Origin: Succinatimonas sp. CAG:777
GTDB taxonomy: Bacteria; Pseudomonadota; Gammaproteobacteria; Enterobacterales; Succinivibrionaceae
Assembly: GCA_000431835.1 (NCBI GenBank)
Contig: HF987944.1
Coordinates: 57,383 to 78,012, forward strand
Reading direction: 5' to 3'
Length of the DNA: 20,630 bases
In this document: positions 8,632 through 16,217 of the stretch, in pieces
Layout: each line of letters opens with the position of its first letter
Numbering within the stretch: position 1 is the first letter of the stretch
Notes under the pieces: model-generated
The model's database searches: none
Told to the model about the DNA's origin: nothing
Seen by the model: only the letters and a program-made list of their open reading frames with translations
Made by a program: the position numbers and the translations under genes

Positions 8632-8664
8632 TATAGGTCATAAAGATTGTAGCAATGACCTATA
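8632..8664 (+). promoter_or_regulatory. Perfect 10-bp inverted repeat in the cysE leader
   Basis: TATAGGTCAT (8632-8641) and ATGACCTATA (8655-8664) are exact reverse complements separated by 13 nt. The element lies between the candidate promoter and the cysE ribosome site (AGGA at 8694-8697). There is no U-tract after it, so it is not a simple terminator. It may be a 5'-UTR hairpin affecting cysE expression or a two-half-site operator. Confidence 0.55.
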
Positions 8665-8703
8665 TTATCAATAAAGTAACTCTTGCCACGACTAGGAAAA
8701 GAA

Positions 8704-9552
8704 ATGTTTAACTCTGATTCAGAAGTACAAGTCTTTTGGAATGATCTTGTAGCTGAAGCTAAAACAATCGTAAAAAAAGAGCCTGTTCTTGAGGATATTA
8801 TGAACAAGCAGGTTATTAACTGTTCTAGCCTTGATCAGTGTTTAGCAAGAATTATCAGTTCTAAACTTGCAACTCGCGAAGTAGATAGACAACAACTATT
8901 TCAAGTTTGCATGCAAGCATATGCTGATGATCCATTGTTACTATCCTATGCTGTAGCCGATGTCATGGCTGTAGCAAATCGTGATCCTGCTTCTAAATCA
9001 GTGGTTAGAATTCTGCTTTTTTTAAAAGGACCTCATGTTCTTGAGTCTTGGAGAATTTCTCACTGGCTATGGTGTAAGGGCAGATGTGATTTAGCTTGTT
9101 ACATTCAAAGCAGAATTTCAGATGTTTTTTCTGTAGATATTCATCCTGCAGCAAAAATTGGTAAGGGGTTAATGTTAGACCATGCCACAAACATAGTTAT
9201 CGGTGAGACTGCTGTAATTTCAGATACTGTATCTATGCTTCATGATGTAACCTTAGGCGGAACTGGTAAAGAACAAGGAGATCGTCATCCTAAAGTAGGA
9301 AAAGGTGTCATGATAGGTGCGGGGGCTAAAGTTTTAGGAAATATTCATATTGGTGAAGGTGCAATTGTGGGAGCAGGTTCTGTGGTATTAAGAGATGTTC
9401 CTGCTCATACAACTGTAGTAGGTGTTCCTGCTAGAGTGGTCGGTAGACCTCAAATGGATATGCCTTCTCTTGATATGGATCAGATGTTGTCTGGTTGTAA
9501 GGCGGATGATGCTCAAGAGCAATGTCCTGCAATTGCAGTAAAACAAATTTAG
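8704..9552 (+). CDS. cysE: Serine O-acetyltransferase
   Basis: CysE acetylates L-serine with acetyl-CoA to give O-acetylserine, the precursor of cysteine, in the cytoplasm. The 282-residue product has the SAT N-terminal helical domain (about 5-140, including LLSYAVADVMAVANRDPAS) and a left-handed beta-helix of hexapeptide repeats (about 143-245). The catalytic pair corresponds to D145 in DIHPAAKIG and H160 in LDHAT, the E. coli D143/H158 pair shifted by two. The flexible loop VTLGGTGKEQGDRHPKVG is intact. A TTG at 8683 extends the frame by seven codons; the ATG at 8704 preceded by AGGA at 8694-8697 is the better start. The tail after residue 250 has three Met-rich repeats and CPAIAVKQI at the very end; a C-terminal Ile is what CysK needs to form cysteine synthase, so complex formation is plausible. 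Confidence 0.95.
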   Translation: MFNSDSEVQVFWNDLVAEAKTIVKKEPVLEDIMNKQVINCSSLDQCLARIISSKLATREVDRQQLFQVCMQAYADDPLLLSYAVADVMAVANRDPASKSVVRILLFLKGPHVLESWRISHWLWCKGRCDLACYIQSRISDVFSVDIHPAAKIGKGLMLDHATNIVIGETAVISDTVSMLHDVTLGGTGKEQGDRHPKVGKGVMIGAGAKVLGNIHIGEGAIVGAGSVVLRDVPAHTTVVGVPARVVGRPQMDMPSLDMDQMLSGCKADDAQEQCPAIAVKQI

Positions 9553-9699
9553 AGTATGAATTAGGCATATACATGCCATTTACTGCTAATATTTAACTAA
9601 AGTTAGTAAACTAAAAACAAAATATATAACAAGAATATATAAGTCAAAGCAAACAGTAGCACCATGCAATACAAGATATGAGCTACACAAGGAACATAT

Positions 9700-11601
9700 A
9701 TGCATATTTGTGATCTTTTAGATCCTAGGGCAATTAGACTTAATGTCAAAGTAAAGACAAAAGAACAGGCAATCAACTATTTAGTTGATTTGATGTCTAA
9801 TACAGACTGTCTGAGTGATCCTGATAGATTTAGAGCTGCTGTTTTTGACAGAGAATCCAAAGTTTCAACTGGTTTAGGTGAAGGTGTTGCTATTCCTCAT
9901 GCTAAAAGTGCTGGTGTAGAAAAACCAGGCTTAGCAGCAATGGTAGTACCTGATGGTGTTGATTTTGATAGCCTTGATGGTAAACCTACCAATCTCTTTT
10001 TCTTAATTGCTTCTCCTCATCAGGCTTCAGATGCCCACCTTGATGTTCTAGCTCGTTTATCTACTCTTTTAGTTTCAGATGATTTTAGAAAGAATTTGGC
10101 TGAATGTAAGAGTGTTGATGAATTTTTAAATATCATCAACGATGCCGAAAAGAAAGAAATTAAAAAAGAAGAAGAGCGCATTAAGAGTAAAGAACAACAT
10201 CAATCTGAATCAAACTCAGATAAAAAGGAATCTGACTCTTCATATGACATCGTAGCCGTTACAGCCTGTCCTGCTGGTTTATCTCATACCTATATGGCAG
10301 CAGAGGCTTTAGAGAATAAAGCTAAAGAATTAGGCATCAGCATAAAAATTGAAACTGATGGTGCTGCTGGCAATAGAAACCGTCTGCTTCCTGAGGATAT
10401 AGCTAAAGCAAAAGCTGTCATTGTAGCTGCTGACAGAATTGTGGAGATGGACCGTTTTATTGGAAAACCATTAATTCGTGTTGGTGTTGTTGATGGCATT
10501 AGAAAACCTCAAGAGTTAATTGAGGAAGCTCTTGATCCAAAGTGTCCTCTCTATCAGACTGGTGTTTTAAATAACTCAACCTCAATCTTCATGAGGTTGT
10601 ATCGCCATTTAATGAGTGGAATGACCTATATTATGCCTATTGCAGCAACAGCTGGCATCTTATCAGCTCTTGCAAGACTTGAGTTCATACAAGGTACTCA
10701 ATTAGGCTTCTTCCTAGATAGAATTGGTTATAGTATAGGTACCCTGTTATTCCCAATTTTAAGTGCATTTATTGCATTCTCAATTCGAGGAAGAACTGCT
10801 CTTGTTGCAGGATTTACAGGCGGTGTCATGGCTGATCTTGGCTCGTCTGGTGTTATAGGAGCAGTTATAAATGGCTTCGTAGGAGGAGCTGTAGCTTTAA
10901 TTGCTACCACGTTCTGTACAAGGTTCTTTAAAGGTCATGATGCCATTGTGGCCTTAATTTTGTACCCATTAATCGGTGCCTTAGGAACGTCTTGTATTGC
11001 TCTTTTCTTTACAAATATTCCATCTCAGATCTTGAATGAGTATGTACAGTCCTTTATTTCAGAGGCATCAACACCGATGTTAGTTTTAGTGGGAGCTGTC
11101 CTTTCTGGAATGATGTCTGCTGACATGGGTGGACCTTTGAATAAAACTGCTTATGCAATTGGCGTTTTGCTATTAGCGGACTGTTTGCCTGAAACAGGAC
11201 CTGGAACCTTGATTATGGCTTCAATTATGGCAGGTGGTATGGTACCTCCTCTAGCTGCAGGCGTTTCATCAATACTAGTACCACAAGTATATTCAGATAA
11301 GGAACGTAAGAATTCGTTTATCGCTTTAGGCAAGGGCTTAGTTTTCATCACTGAAGGTGTGATCCCTTATCTTGCTTATAATCCTGTAAAAATGAAGTTT
11401 GCATGTATTGTAAGTTCTGCTGTGGCAGGTGGAATTTCAATGTATTTTAGATGCGCAAACTACGCTCCTCATGGAGGAATTTTTGTAATACCTCTGTCAG
11501 AGCATTTATCAGGTTATTTAATTGCACTTGCTGCAGGAATTATTACAGGAGCTTTCCTGTTTGCAATTATCAGGTTGTCTCCTGCAAAGAAAGTAGCTTA
11601 A
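9700..11601 (+). CDS. Fructose-family PTS transporter, fused EIIA-EIIB-EIIC
   Basis: This 633-residue protein carries all three sugar-specific PTS parts. EIIA (about 1-147) has the phosphoryl-accepting His67 in GVAIPHAKS. A charged Lys/Glu/Ser linker (about 148-181) leads to EIIB (about 182-285) with Cys190 in TACPAGLSHTYMAAEAL. EIIC (about 300-630) is a multi-helix membrane domain with MMSADMGGPLNKTAYA, IMAGGMVPPLAAG and YAPHGGIFVIPL. It imports and phosphorylates a sugar using phosphate from HPr. Family is clear (Fru), but substrate is not: the conserved 'ITEGAIPFA..DP' motif reads FITEGVIPYLAYNP, and EIIB looks a little like the mannosylglycerate transporter MngA. No fruK, HPr fusion or regulator lies beside it. 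The ATG at 9700 has AAGGAA at 9689-9694. The 147-bp upstream gap holds a small GGCAT/ATGCC hairpin (9564-9577) that may end cysE. I found no Cra-like site. Confidence 0.88.
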   Translation: MHICDLLDPRAIRLNVKVKTKEQAINYLVDLMSNTDCLSDPDRFRAAVFDRESKVSTGLGEGVAIPHAKSAGVEKPGLAAMVVPDGVDFDSLDGKPTNLFFLIASPHQASDAHLDVLARLSTLLVSDDFRKNLAECKSVDEFLNIINDAEKKEIKKEEERIKSKEQHQSESNSDKKESDSSYDIVAVTACPAGLSHTYMAAEALENKAKELGISIKIETDGAAGNRNRLLPEDIAKAKAVIVAADRIVEMDRFIGKPLIRVGVVDGIRKPQELIEEALDPKCPLYQTGVLNNSTSIFMRLYRHLMSGMTYIMPIAATAGILSALARLEFIQGTQLGFFLDRIGYSIGTLLFPILSAFIAFSIRGRTALVAGFTGGVMADLGSSGVIGAVINGFVGGAVALIATTFCTRFFKGHDAIVALILYPLIGALGTSCIALFFTNIPSQILNEYVQSFISEASTPMLVLVGAVLSGMMSADMGGPLNKTAYAIGVLLLADCLPETGPGTLIMASIMAGGMVPPLAAGVSSILVPQVYSDKERKNSFIALGKGLVFITEGVIPYLAYNPVKMKFACIVSSAVAGGISMYFRCANYAPHGGIFVIPLSEHLSGYLIALAAGIITGAFLFAIIRLSPAKKVA

Positions 11602-11621
11602 CTAATTTAGATCGTTAAGCT
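11595..11621. terminator. Hairpin spanning the abutting stop codons of the PTS gene and zapB
   Basis: AGCTTAAC (11595-11602) and GTTAAGCT (11614-11621) are an exact 8-bp inverted repeat with an 11-nt spacer. It covers the stop codons of both convergent genes (TAA at 11599-11601 on plus, TAG at 11602-11604 on minus). On the minus strand the stem is followed by ACTTTCTTT, a possible U-tract lying inside the PTS coding sequence; on plus there is no T-run. It is best read as the terminator of the zapB end of the minus-strand run. Confidence 0.45.
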
Positions 11622-11856
11622 GACTAAGGGTAGATTCAAGACGTTGCCTCCAAGTTTGAAGAACTTCTTTTTGATGTTGGTTTTCTTCTTGGAGTTTCAC
11701 CATGTCTCTTCGTAATGAGGTAAGTTCTTTATCTTTAGCAGACAAAGTTTGTTCTAGAAGGATCATCTTTTGAGATGTTCTTTCACAAAGAGAAGACAAC
11801 TCCTGTAGTTGCTGCAGGAGTAATTGCTCTTTTGGTGATAAATTGCTGTTAGACAC
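11602..11856 (-). CDS. zapB: ZapB-like coiled-coil cell-division protein
   Basis: The 84-residue product is a continuous heptad-like coiled coil rich in Leu, Gln and Glu, with no hydrophobic segment. Its C-terminal half, LQEENQHQKEVLQTWRQRLE, follows the ZapB ending (Leu..Glu-Asn..His..Lys-Glu....Trp..Arg-Leu) closely, and the length matches (E. coli 81). ZapB links Z-ring-associated ZapA to the Ter macrodomain protein MatP at midcell. The start is a GTG (11854-11856) that shares one base with the hslU stop, reading TAGTG, with no good ribosome site of its own; translation is probably coupled to hslU. In E. coli zapB lies beyond hslU but separated from it by menA and rraA, so the location also supports the call. 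Another short coiled-coil family is the alternative. Confidence 0.75.
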   Translation of the reverse strand: MSNSNLSPKEQLLLQQLQELSSLCERTSQKMILLEQTLSAKDKELTSLRRDMVKLQEENQHQKEVLQTWRQRLESTLSQLNDLN

Positions 11857-13175
11857 TAGAGAATATACCTACTGATATCTTCGTTCTGAACAAGATCTTC
11901 TAAGTGTTCATCTACATACTTGTCATCGATGACTATAGTAGAACCTGATTTATCAGGAGCTGTAAATGAAATCTCTTCTAAGATCTTTTCCATTAGAGTA
12001 TGCAATCTTCTAGCACCGATATTTTCTGTTTTTTCATTAACTTTGAAAGCATCTTCAGCAATCTTTGAAATTGCACTGTCTTCAAATTTAATTGTAACAT
12101 TCTCGGTTTTCATCAGCATTTCATACTGTTTAGTCAAGCTGTTATGAGGCTCTTTTAGAATTCTCTCAAAATCACCTGCAGTTAAAGCTTTTAATTCAAC
12201 TCTGATAGGAAGTCTACCTTGTAACTCAGGAATTAAGTCTGAAGGTTTTGACATCTGGAATGCGCCTGAGGCTATAAATAAAACATGATCAGTTTTTAAC
12301 ATGCCATATTTAGTATTTACTGAAGAACCTTCAATCAAAGGCAGAAGATCTCTTTGCACACCCTGTCTAGACACAGCGCCTCTATCTTGGCTTTCCTGAC
12401 AGATCTTGTCGATCTCATCGATGAAGACAATACCGTTATTTTCAGCAAGCTCAATAGCTTTGGTTTTTAGATCGTCGTTTTGAGTTAACTTAGAAGCTTC
12501 TTCCTCAGTTAAGATCTTGAAAGCTTCTTTGATCTTCATCTTCTTAGCAGATTTCTTGTTTGAACTCATTGAATCAAAAATTGACTGTAACTGATCGTTA
12601 AGATCATCCATACCAGGAGCACCACCGATTACATTTACAGTAGGACTTCTGTCTACAATCTCAATTTCAATTTCTTTGTCATCAAGCTCATGTTCTCTTA
12701 GTTTCTTTCTGAACATTTGTCTTGCAGATGAATGCTGTTTTTCTTCATCTGTAGCACTAGGAGCTGGTAAGAGAACATCTAGAATTCTTTCTTCAGCAGC
12801 ATCTTCAGCTTTTGTCTTGTTATGCTTGAAAGCTTCTTCTTTAACCATCTTCATAGAAACTTCAGCAAGTTCACGGATGATTGATTCAACGTCTTTACCT
12901 ACATAACCTACTTCAGTGTATTTAGTAGCTTCAACTTTTACAAAAGGAGCATTAGCAAGTTTTGCTAATCTTCTAGCAATCTCTGTTTTACCAACACCGG
13001 TAGGACCAATCATTAAGATATTCTTAGGAACAATCTCTGTTCTAAGATCTTTTGATACCTGCATTCTGCGCCATCTGTTTCTTAAAGCGATAGCAACAGC
13101 TTTTTTAGCCTCTTTCTGGCCAATAATATATTTATCTAATTCGCTAACAATTTCACGAGGTGTCAATTCAGACAT
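11856..13175 (-). CDS. hslU: ATP-dependent protease ATPase subunit HslU
   Basis: HslU (ClpY) is the AAA+ unfoldase that feeds proteins into the HslV chamber. The 439-residue product (E. coli 443) begins with the TPREIVSELDKYIIGQ motif, has Walker A GPTGVGKT at 57-64, the pore motif GYVGKDVES near 91, an inserted I domain (about 110-240), Walker B GIVFIDEIDK near 250, and the sensor-2 region NIGARRLHTLME near 390. It ends in EDISRYIL, the conserved C-terminal tail that docks into HslV. It lies 17 bp after hslV and its stop overlaps the zapB start. Its ribosome site is weak (AGAG in the gap), so coupling with hslV is likely. Confidence 0.97.
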   Translation of the reverse strand: MSELTPREIVSELDKYIIGQKEAKKAVAIALRNRWRRMQVSKDLRTEIVPKNILMIGPTGVGKTEIARRLAKLANAPFVKVEATKYTEVGYVGKDVESIIRELAEVSMKMVKEEAFKHNKTKAEDAAEERILDVLLPAPSATDEEKQHSSARQMFRKKLREHELDDKEIEIEIVDRSPTVNVIGGAPGMDDLNDQLQSIFDSMSSNKKSAKKMKIKEAFKILTEEEASKLTQNDDLKTKAIELAENNGIVFIDEIDKICQESQDRGAVSRQGVQRDLLPLIEGSSVNTKYGMLKTDHVLFIASGAFQMSKPSDLIPELQGRLPIRVELKALTAGDFERILKEPHNSLTKQYEMLMKTENVTIKFEDSAISKIAEDAFKVNEKTENIGARRLHTLMEKILEEISFTAPDKSGSTIVIDDKYVDEHLEDLVQNEDISRYIL

Positions 13176-13192
13176 AGTATTTCTCTGCTATT

Positions 13193-13732
13193 TTAACTGT
13201 TTTGGTTAGAATCGATGGTTTCGATAGTATGGAATGAATCAGTAAATACGCAAATGTTGCACGCAATATCTAATGATTTTTTCACAATATCCACAGCTGA
13301 TAGATCTGTATTTTGGACAAGAGCTCTAGCAGCAGCTAGTGCATAGTTTCCTCCAGATCCTGTAGCTAGAATGTCATCATCCATTCTGACAACATCGCCA
13401 GTACCGGTAATCATCAGAGAATCACTCTTGTCAGCAACAATTAGGATTGCCTCAAGCTTTCTTAAAGCTCTGTCAGAACGCCATAGTTTTGCAAGCGAAA
13501 TACTTGCTCTTTCTAAAACACCTTGGTGTTCTTCTAACTTTTTTTCAAAAAGATCTAAAAGAGTAAATGCATCTGCTGTGGATCCAGCAAAACCTGCGAT
13601 TACTTTGTTATGAAAAATTTTACGTACTTTGATGGCATTTCCTTTTAGGATGGTGCTCTGTCCCATGGTAACCTGACCGTCACCACCTAAAGCAACAATG
13701 CCATTTCTTCTAACAGATACAATGGTTGTCAT
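13193..13732 (-). CDS. hslV: ATP-dependent protease proteolytic subunit HslV
   Basis: HslV (ClpQ) is the threonine peptidase of the HslUV complex, a bacterial relative of proteasome beta subunits. The 179-residue product (E. coli 176) starts MTTIVSVRRNG; after Met removal the first Thr is the nucleophile. The VIAGFAGSTADAFTLLDLFEKKLE segment and the GSGGNYALAAARAL segment are near-identical to family signatures. Ribosome-site bases TAGGAA include the stop codon of ftsN 11 bp upstream. I see no sigma-32 promoter directly before it, unlike the heat-shock promoter known for E. coli hslVU, so its heat control, if any, must come from further upstream. Confidence 0.97.
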   Translation of the reverse strand: MTTIVSVRRNGIVALGGDGQVTMGQSTILKGNAIKVRKIFHNKVIAGFAGSTADAFTLLDLFEKKLEEHQGVLERASISLAKLWRSDRALRKLEAILIVADKSDSLMITGTGDVVRMDDDILATGSGGNYALAAARALVQNTDLSAVDIVKKSLDIACNICVFTDSFHTIETIDSNQNS

Positions 13733-13743
13733 ACGTTAAATTC

Positions 13744-14391
13744 CTAGTTTTGTTCTTCAAGGTCGCACTCGTCAATAAGTTTTAGCGAGTCGAGTTTATT
13801 AAAGGTATTTACAGCTTCGTCTCTAGTATTAAAAGGTCCTAGTAGCACTGAATAAATAGAGTTTTTAGAAATAATCTTTGAGCTAAGTCCTGTAGAAATA
13901 GCAATATTAGCTTTTGTCTCTTCAGCGCTCTTACTTGAGGAAAACTTTCCACAATACATTACATATGAGGATGAATTTGAAGGAATACTAGTCTCAGTAT
14001 CAGATTGTGTTTCTATTTTTTTCTCGTTTTCAGTAGGAACCTCATTGTCGGTTGTAGCGTTTTCATAAGAAACACTATTTTCTGAATTCTCAGATGAGAT
14101 TGATAAAGCTTTACTATCCTCAGTGCTATTCAAGTCTGAGTTTGAATCTACATTATCTTCTAAGACAATACTGCTATTATCAGTATTATTTATGGAAACT
14201 CCATTTGAAGAAGAGCATTTGGTGACAATTACTGAAACGACAATGATAAAAGCCAATATAGCCACAACTAAAGATAAAAGATTTTTTCCTTTTAACTTAT
14301 TTTTAGTTAGATTAGAACCAAACTGTTTGAATAATGGAACAATAGTTCTAAGTTTATTTACAAAAACACTATTTGGCTTTTTGTCATCCAT
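13744..14391 (-). CDS. ftsN: FtsN-like SPOR-domain cell-division protein
   Basis: The 215-residue product has a Lys-rich cytoplasmic N-terminus (1-37), one transmembrane helix (about 38-58, LLSLVVAILAFIIVVSVIV), an acidic Ser/Asn/Glu-rich linker (about 60-138) and a C-terminal SPOR domain (about 140-211, from YVMYCGKFSSSKSAEE to SVLLGPFNTRDEAV). SPOR domains bind denuded septal peptidoglycan. The position between argS and hslV is that of ftsN in related gammaproteobacteria, which is the main reason for naming it; FtsN triggers septal wall synthesis by FtsQLB-FtsWI. It is much shorter than E. coli FtsN (319), and the linker shows no Trp and no clear aromatic E motif. It starts 5 bp after the argS stop with no good ribosome site, so coupling is likely. 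Confidence 0.75.
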   Translation of the reverse strand: MDDKKPNSVFVNKLRTIVPLFKQFGSNLTKNKLKGKNLLSLVVAILAFIIVVSVIVTKCSSSNGVSINNTDNSSIVLEDNVDSNSDLNSTEDSKALSISSENSENSVSYENATTDNEVPTENEKKIETQSDTETSIPSNSSSYVMYCGKFSSSKSAEETKANIAISTGLSSKIISKNSIYSVLLGPFNTRDEAVNTFNKLDSLKLIDECDLEEQN

Positions 14392-14396
14392 AATTG

Positions 14397-16136
14397 TTAC
14401 ATCTGCTCCATAACATTAATGCCTAACAGTGAAAGACCTTGTTTTAGAACTTTTGCGGTTAAGTCGCATAGAGCTAAACGGCTCTTTCTTACATCCTCCG
14501 GTACATCATCCTTAAGAATAGGGCAAGCTTCATAGAAATGCATGAACAGATTTGATAACTCAAAAATGTAGTTACACAGTAAGTTAGGTAAAGTCTTATC
14601 ACCAACGCTCTGAACAGCTTCAGCAAAAGCTAATAACTTGTTTGCTAAATCTTCTTCAGCATCACAAGTGATCTTTATATCACCTAGTGAAGGATCTTTA
14701 GCCTTTCTAAAGATAGCTCTGATTCTGCTGTATGCATACTGTAAGTATGGAGCTGTGTTACCTTCAAATGACAGCATCTGATCCCAATCGAATACGTAGT
14801 CTGTTGTTCTGTTCTTGCATAGATCTGCGTACTTAACGGCACCTATGGCGATATTGTGGATAACCTGTTTTTTCTCTTCATCTGACAGAGTTGAATTACG
14901 CTCTTTTAGAAGATTAGTTACACGTGCTTCTGCTTCATCTAAAACATCGCGTAGTTTTACAGTACCACCTGATCTGGTCTTAAATGGCTTACCATCCTTA
15001 CCTAACATCATACCGAATGGACAGTGTTCCATTGATACATTGTCACCTACGTAACCTGCTTTCTTACAGATAGCCCAAACAGTCTCTAAATGTTGCTGTT
15101 GTCTTGAGTCTGTAAAGTAAAGAATTCTGTCTGCTTTTAGAGTTTGAGCACGGTACTTAGCACAAGCAATATCAGTTGTGGTGTATAAATAACCACCATC
15201 ATTCTTTCTAATGATGTTTCCTAAAGGTTTACCTTCTTTATTCTTAAACTGTGGTAAGTAAACAACAACGGCCCCTTGATCTTCTACTGCGATACCACGC
15301 TTCATCAGATCTTCAACAACTTCAGGTAACATATCGTTGTATAAGCTCTCACCCATGATGTCTTTATCAGATAGTGTAACGTCTAGTCTGTCATATAACT
15401 TCTGGTTCTGAACCATAGTCATATTAACTAGCTTTTTCCACATCTTACGGCAGTATTCATCGCCACCTTGTAAAAGCACAACATAATGACGTGCTTTAAC
15501 TGCAAATTCCTCATCAGTGTCATAGCACTCTTTAGCTTCACGATAGAATGCTTCAAAGTCGCTAAGATCCATACCTTGACCTGATTCATTTTCTTTTTTC
15601 TCAAGGTAAGCGATAAGCATACCGAACTGGGTTCCCCAGTCACCGATGTGGTTAGCTCTAATTACATTGTTACCTAAAAACTCTAAAACTCTTACTACAG
15701 CATCACCGATAACAGTTGATCTGATATGGTGAACAGCCATTTCTTTAGCAACGTTAGGAGCTGAGTAATCAACAACGATGGTCTTAGGTGTTATTACCTT
15801 AGGAATACCTAATCTTGGATCAGCACTCATATCCTTCAGTGCTTTAGAAATAGCATCCTTGTTAACAAAGAAGTTAATGAAACCAGGACCTGCAATTTCA
15901 ACCTTGCTTATATGATCATCTTTAGGAAGAGAATCAATAATATCTTCAGCGATTTGACGAGGATTTTTCTTTAAAGGTTTTGCCAAAATCATTGCAATGT
16001 TAGTTGCAAAATCACCGTGAGCTCTGTCTTTTGTTCGATCTACACGAATGTTAGCAACTAAATTTGGATTTACACTTCCGTCTTTATCAAGAGAAGAAAT
16101 ACTGTTTTTAATAAGATTTTCAATAAGTTGTTTCAT
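14397..16136 (-). CDS. argS: Arginyl-tRNA synthetase
   Basis: ArgRS charges tRNA-Arg with arginine in the cytoplasm. The 579-residue class Ia protein has the N-terminal additional domain (1-110), the catalytic core with YSAPNVAKEM, RANHIGDWGTQFGML and the GKPFKTRSGGTVKL loop that replaces KMSKS, and the DALR anticodon-binding domain to the end at GLSLLGINVMEQM. The HIGH signature is odd: where E. coli reads HVGH this reads AVHH (residues 134-137), losing the first His and the Gly. The rest of the active site looks normal and the frame is intact. The frame can be extended to a GTG at 16142, but the ATG at 16136 has AGGTG with 5-nt spacing, so it is preferred. ftsN follows after 5 bp. Confidence 0.95.
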   Translation of the reverse strand: MKQLIENLIKNSISSLDKDGSVNPNLVANIRVDRTKDRAHGDFATNIAMILAKPLKKNPRQIAEDIIDSLPKDDHISKVEIAGPGFINFFVNKDAISKALKDMSADPRLGIPKVITPKTIVVDYSAPNVAKEMAVHHIRSTVIGDAVVRVLEFLGNNVIRANHIGDWGTQFGMLIAYLEKKENESGQGMDLSDFEAFYREAKECYDTDEEFAVKARHYVVLLQGGDEYCRKMWKKLVNMTMVQNQKLYDRLDVTLSDKDIMGESLYNDMLPEVVEDLMKRGIAVEDQGAVVVYLPQFKNKEGKPLGNIIRKNDGGYLYTTTDIACAKYRAQTLKADRILYFTDSRQQQHLETVWAICKKAGYVGDNVSMEHCPFGMMLGKDGKPFKTRSGGTVKLRDVLDEAEARVTNLLKERNSTLSDEEKKQVIHNIAIGAVKYADLCKNRTTDYVFDWDQMLSFEGNTAPYLQYAYSRIRAIFRKAKDPSLGDIKITCDAEEDLANKLLAFAEAVQSVGDKTLPNLLCNYIFELSNLFMHFYEACPILKDDVPEDVRKSRLALCDLTAKVLKQGLSLLGINVMEQM

Positions 16137-16156
16137 AACCACACCTAGGGTATGTA

Positions 16157-16186
16157 ATTTTCAGTTATAGATGAATTTGATGTCAA
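16157..16186 (-). promoter_or_regulatory. Candidate promoter of the argS-ftsN-hslVU-zapB unit
   Basis: On the minus strand a perfect TTGACA (16186-16181) is followed after 18 bp by GAAAAT (16162-16157), a 4/6 match to the -10 consensus. It lies in the 81-bp gap between priA and argS and would give a 5' leader of roughly 15 nt before the ATG at 16136. No terminator hairpin is seen after priA, so readthrough from priA is also possible. Confidence 0.4.
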
Positions 16187-16217
16187 AGAATAACACAAAA
16201 GCCATTTTATACATAAT

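Noticed and set aside
8683..8703. TTG start seven codons upstream of cysE
   Set aside because: The ATG at 8704 has AGGA at good spacing and the extension has no ribosome site.
12676..13209. Two plus-strand open frames (76 and 97 codons) opposite hslU
   Set aside because: Both are antisense to conserved hslU codons and resemble no family; the second runs through the hslU start and the hslV 3' end.
13733..13761. CTTGAA on the minus strand (13761-13756) as a sigma-32 -35 box for hslV
   Set aside because: It is inside ftsN codons, only 23 nt before the hslV ATG, with no C-rich -10 element at the right spacing.
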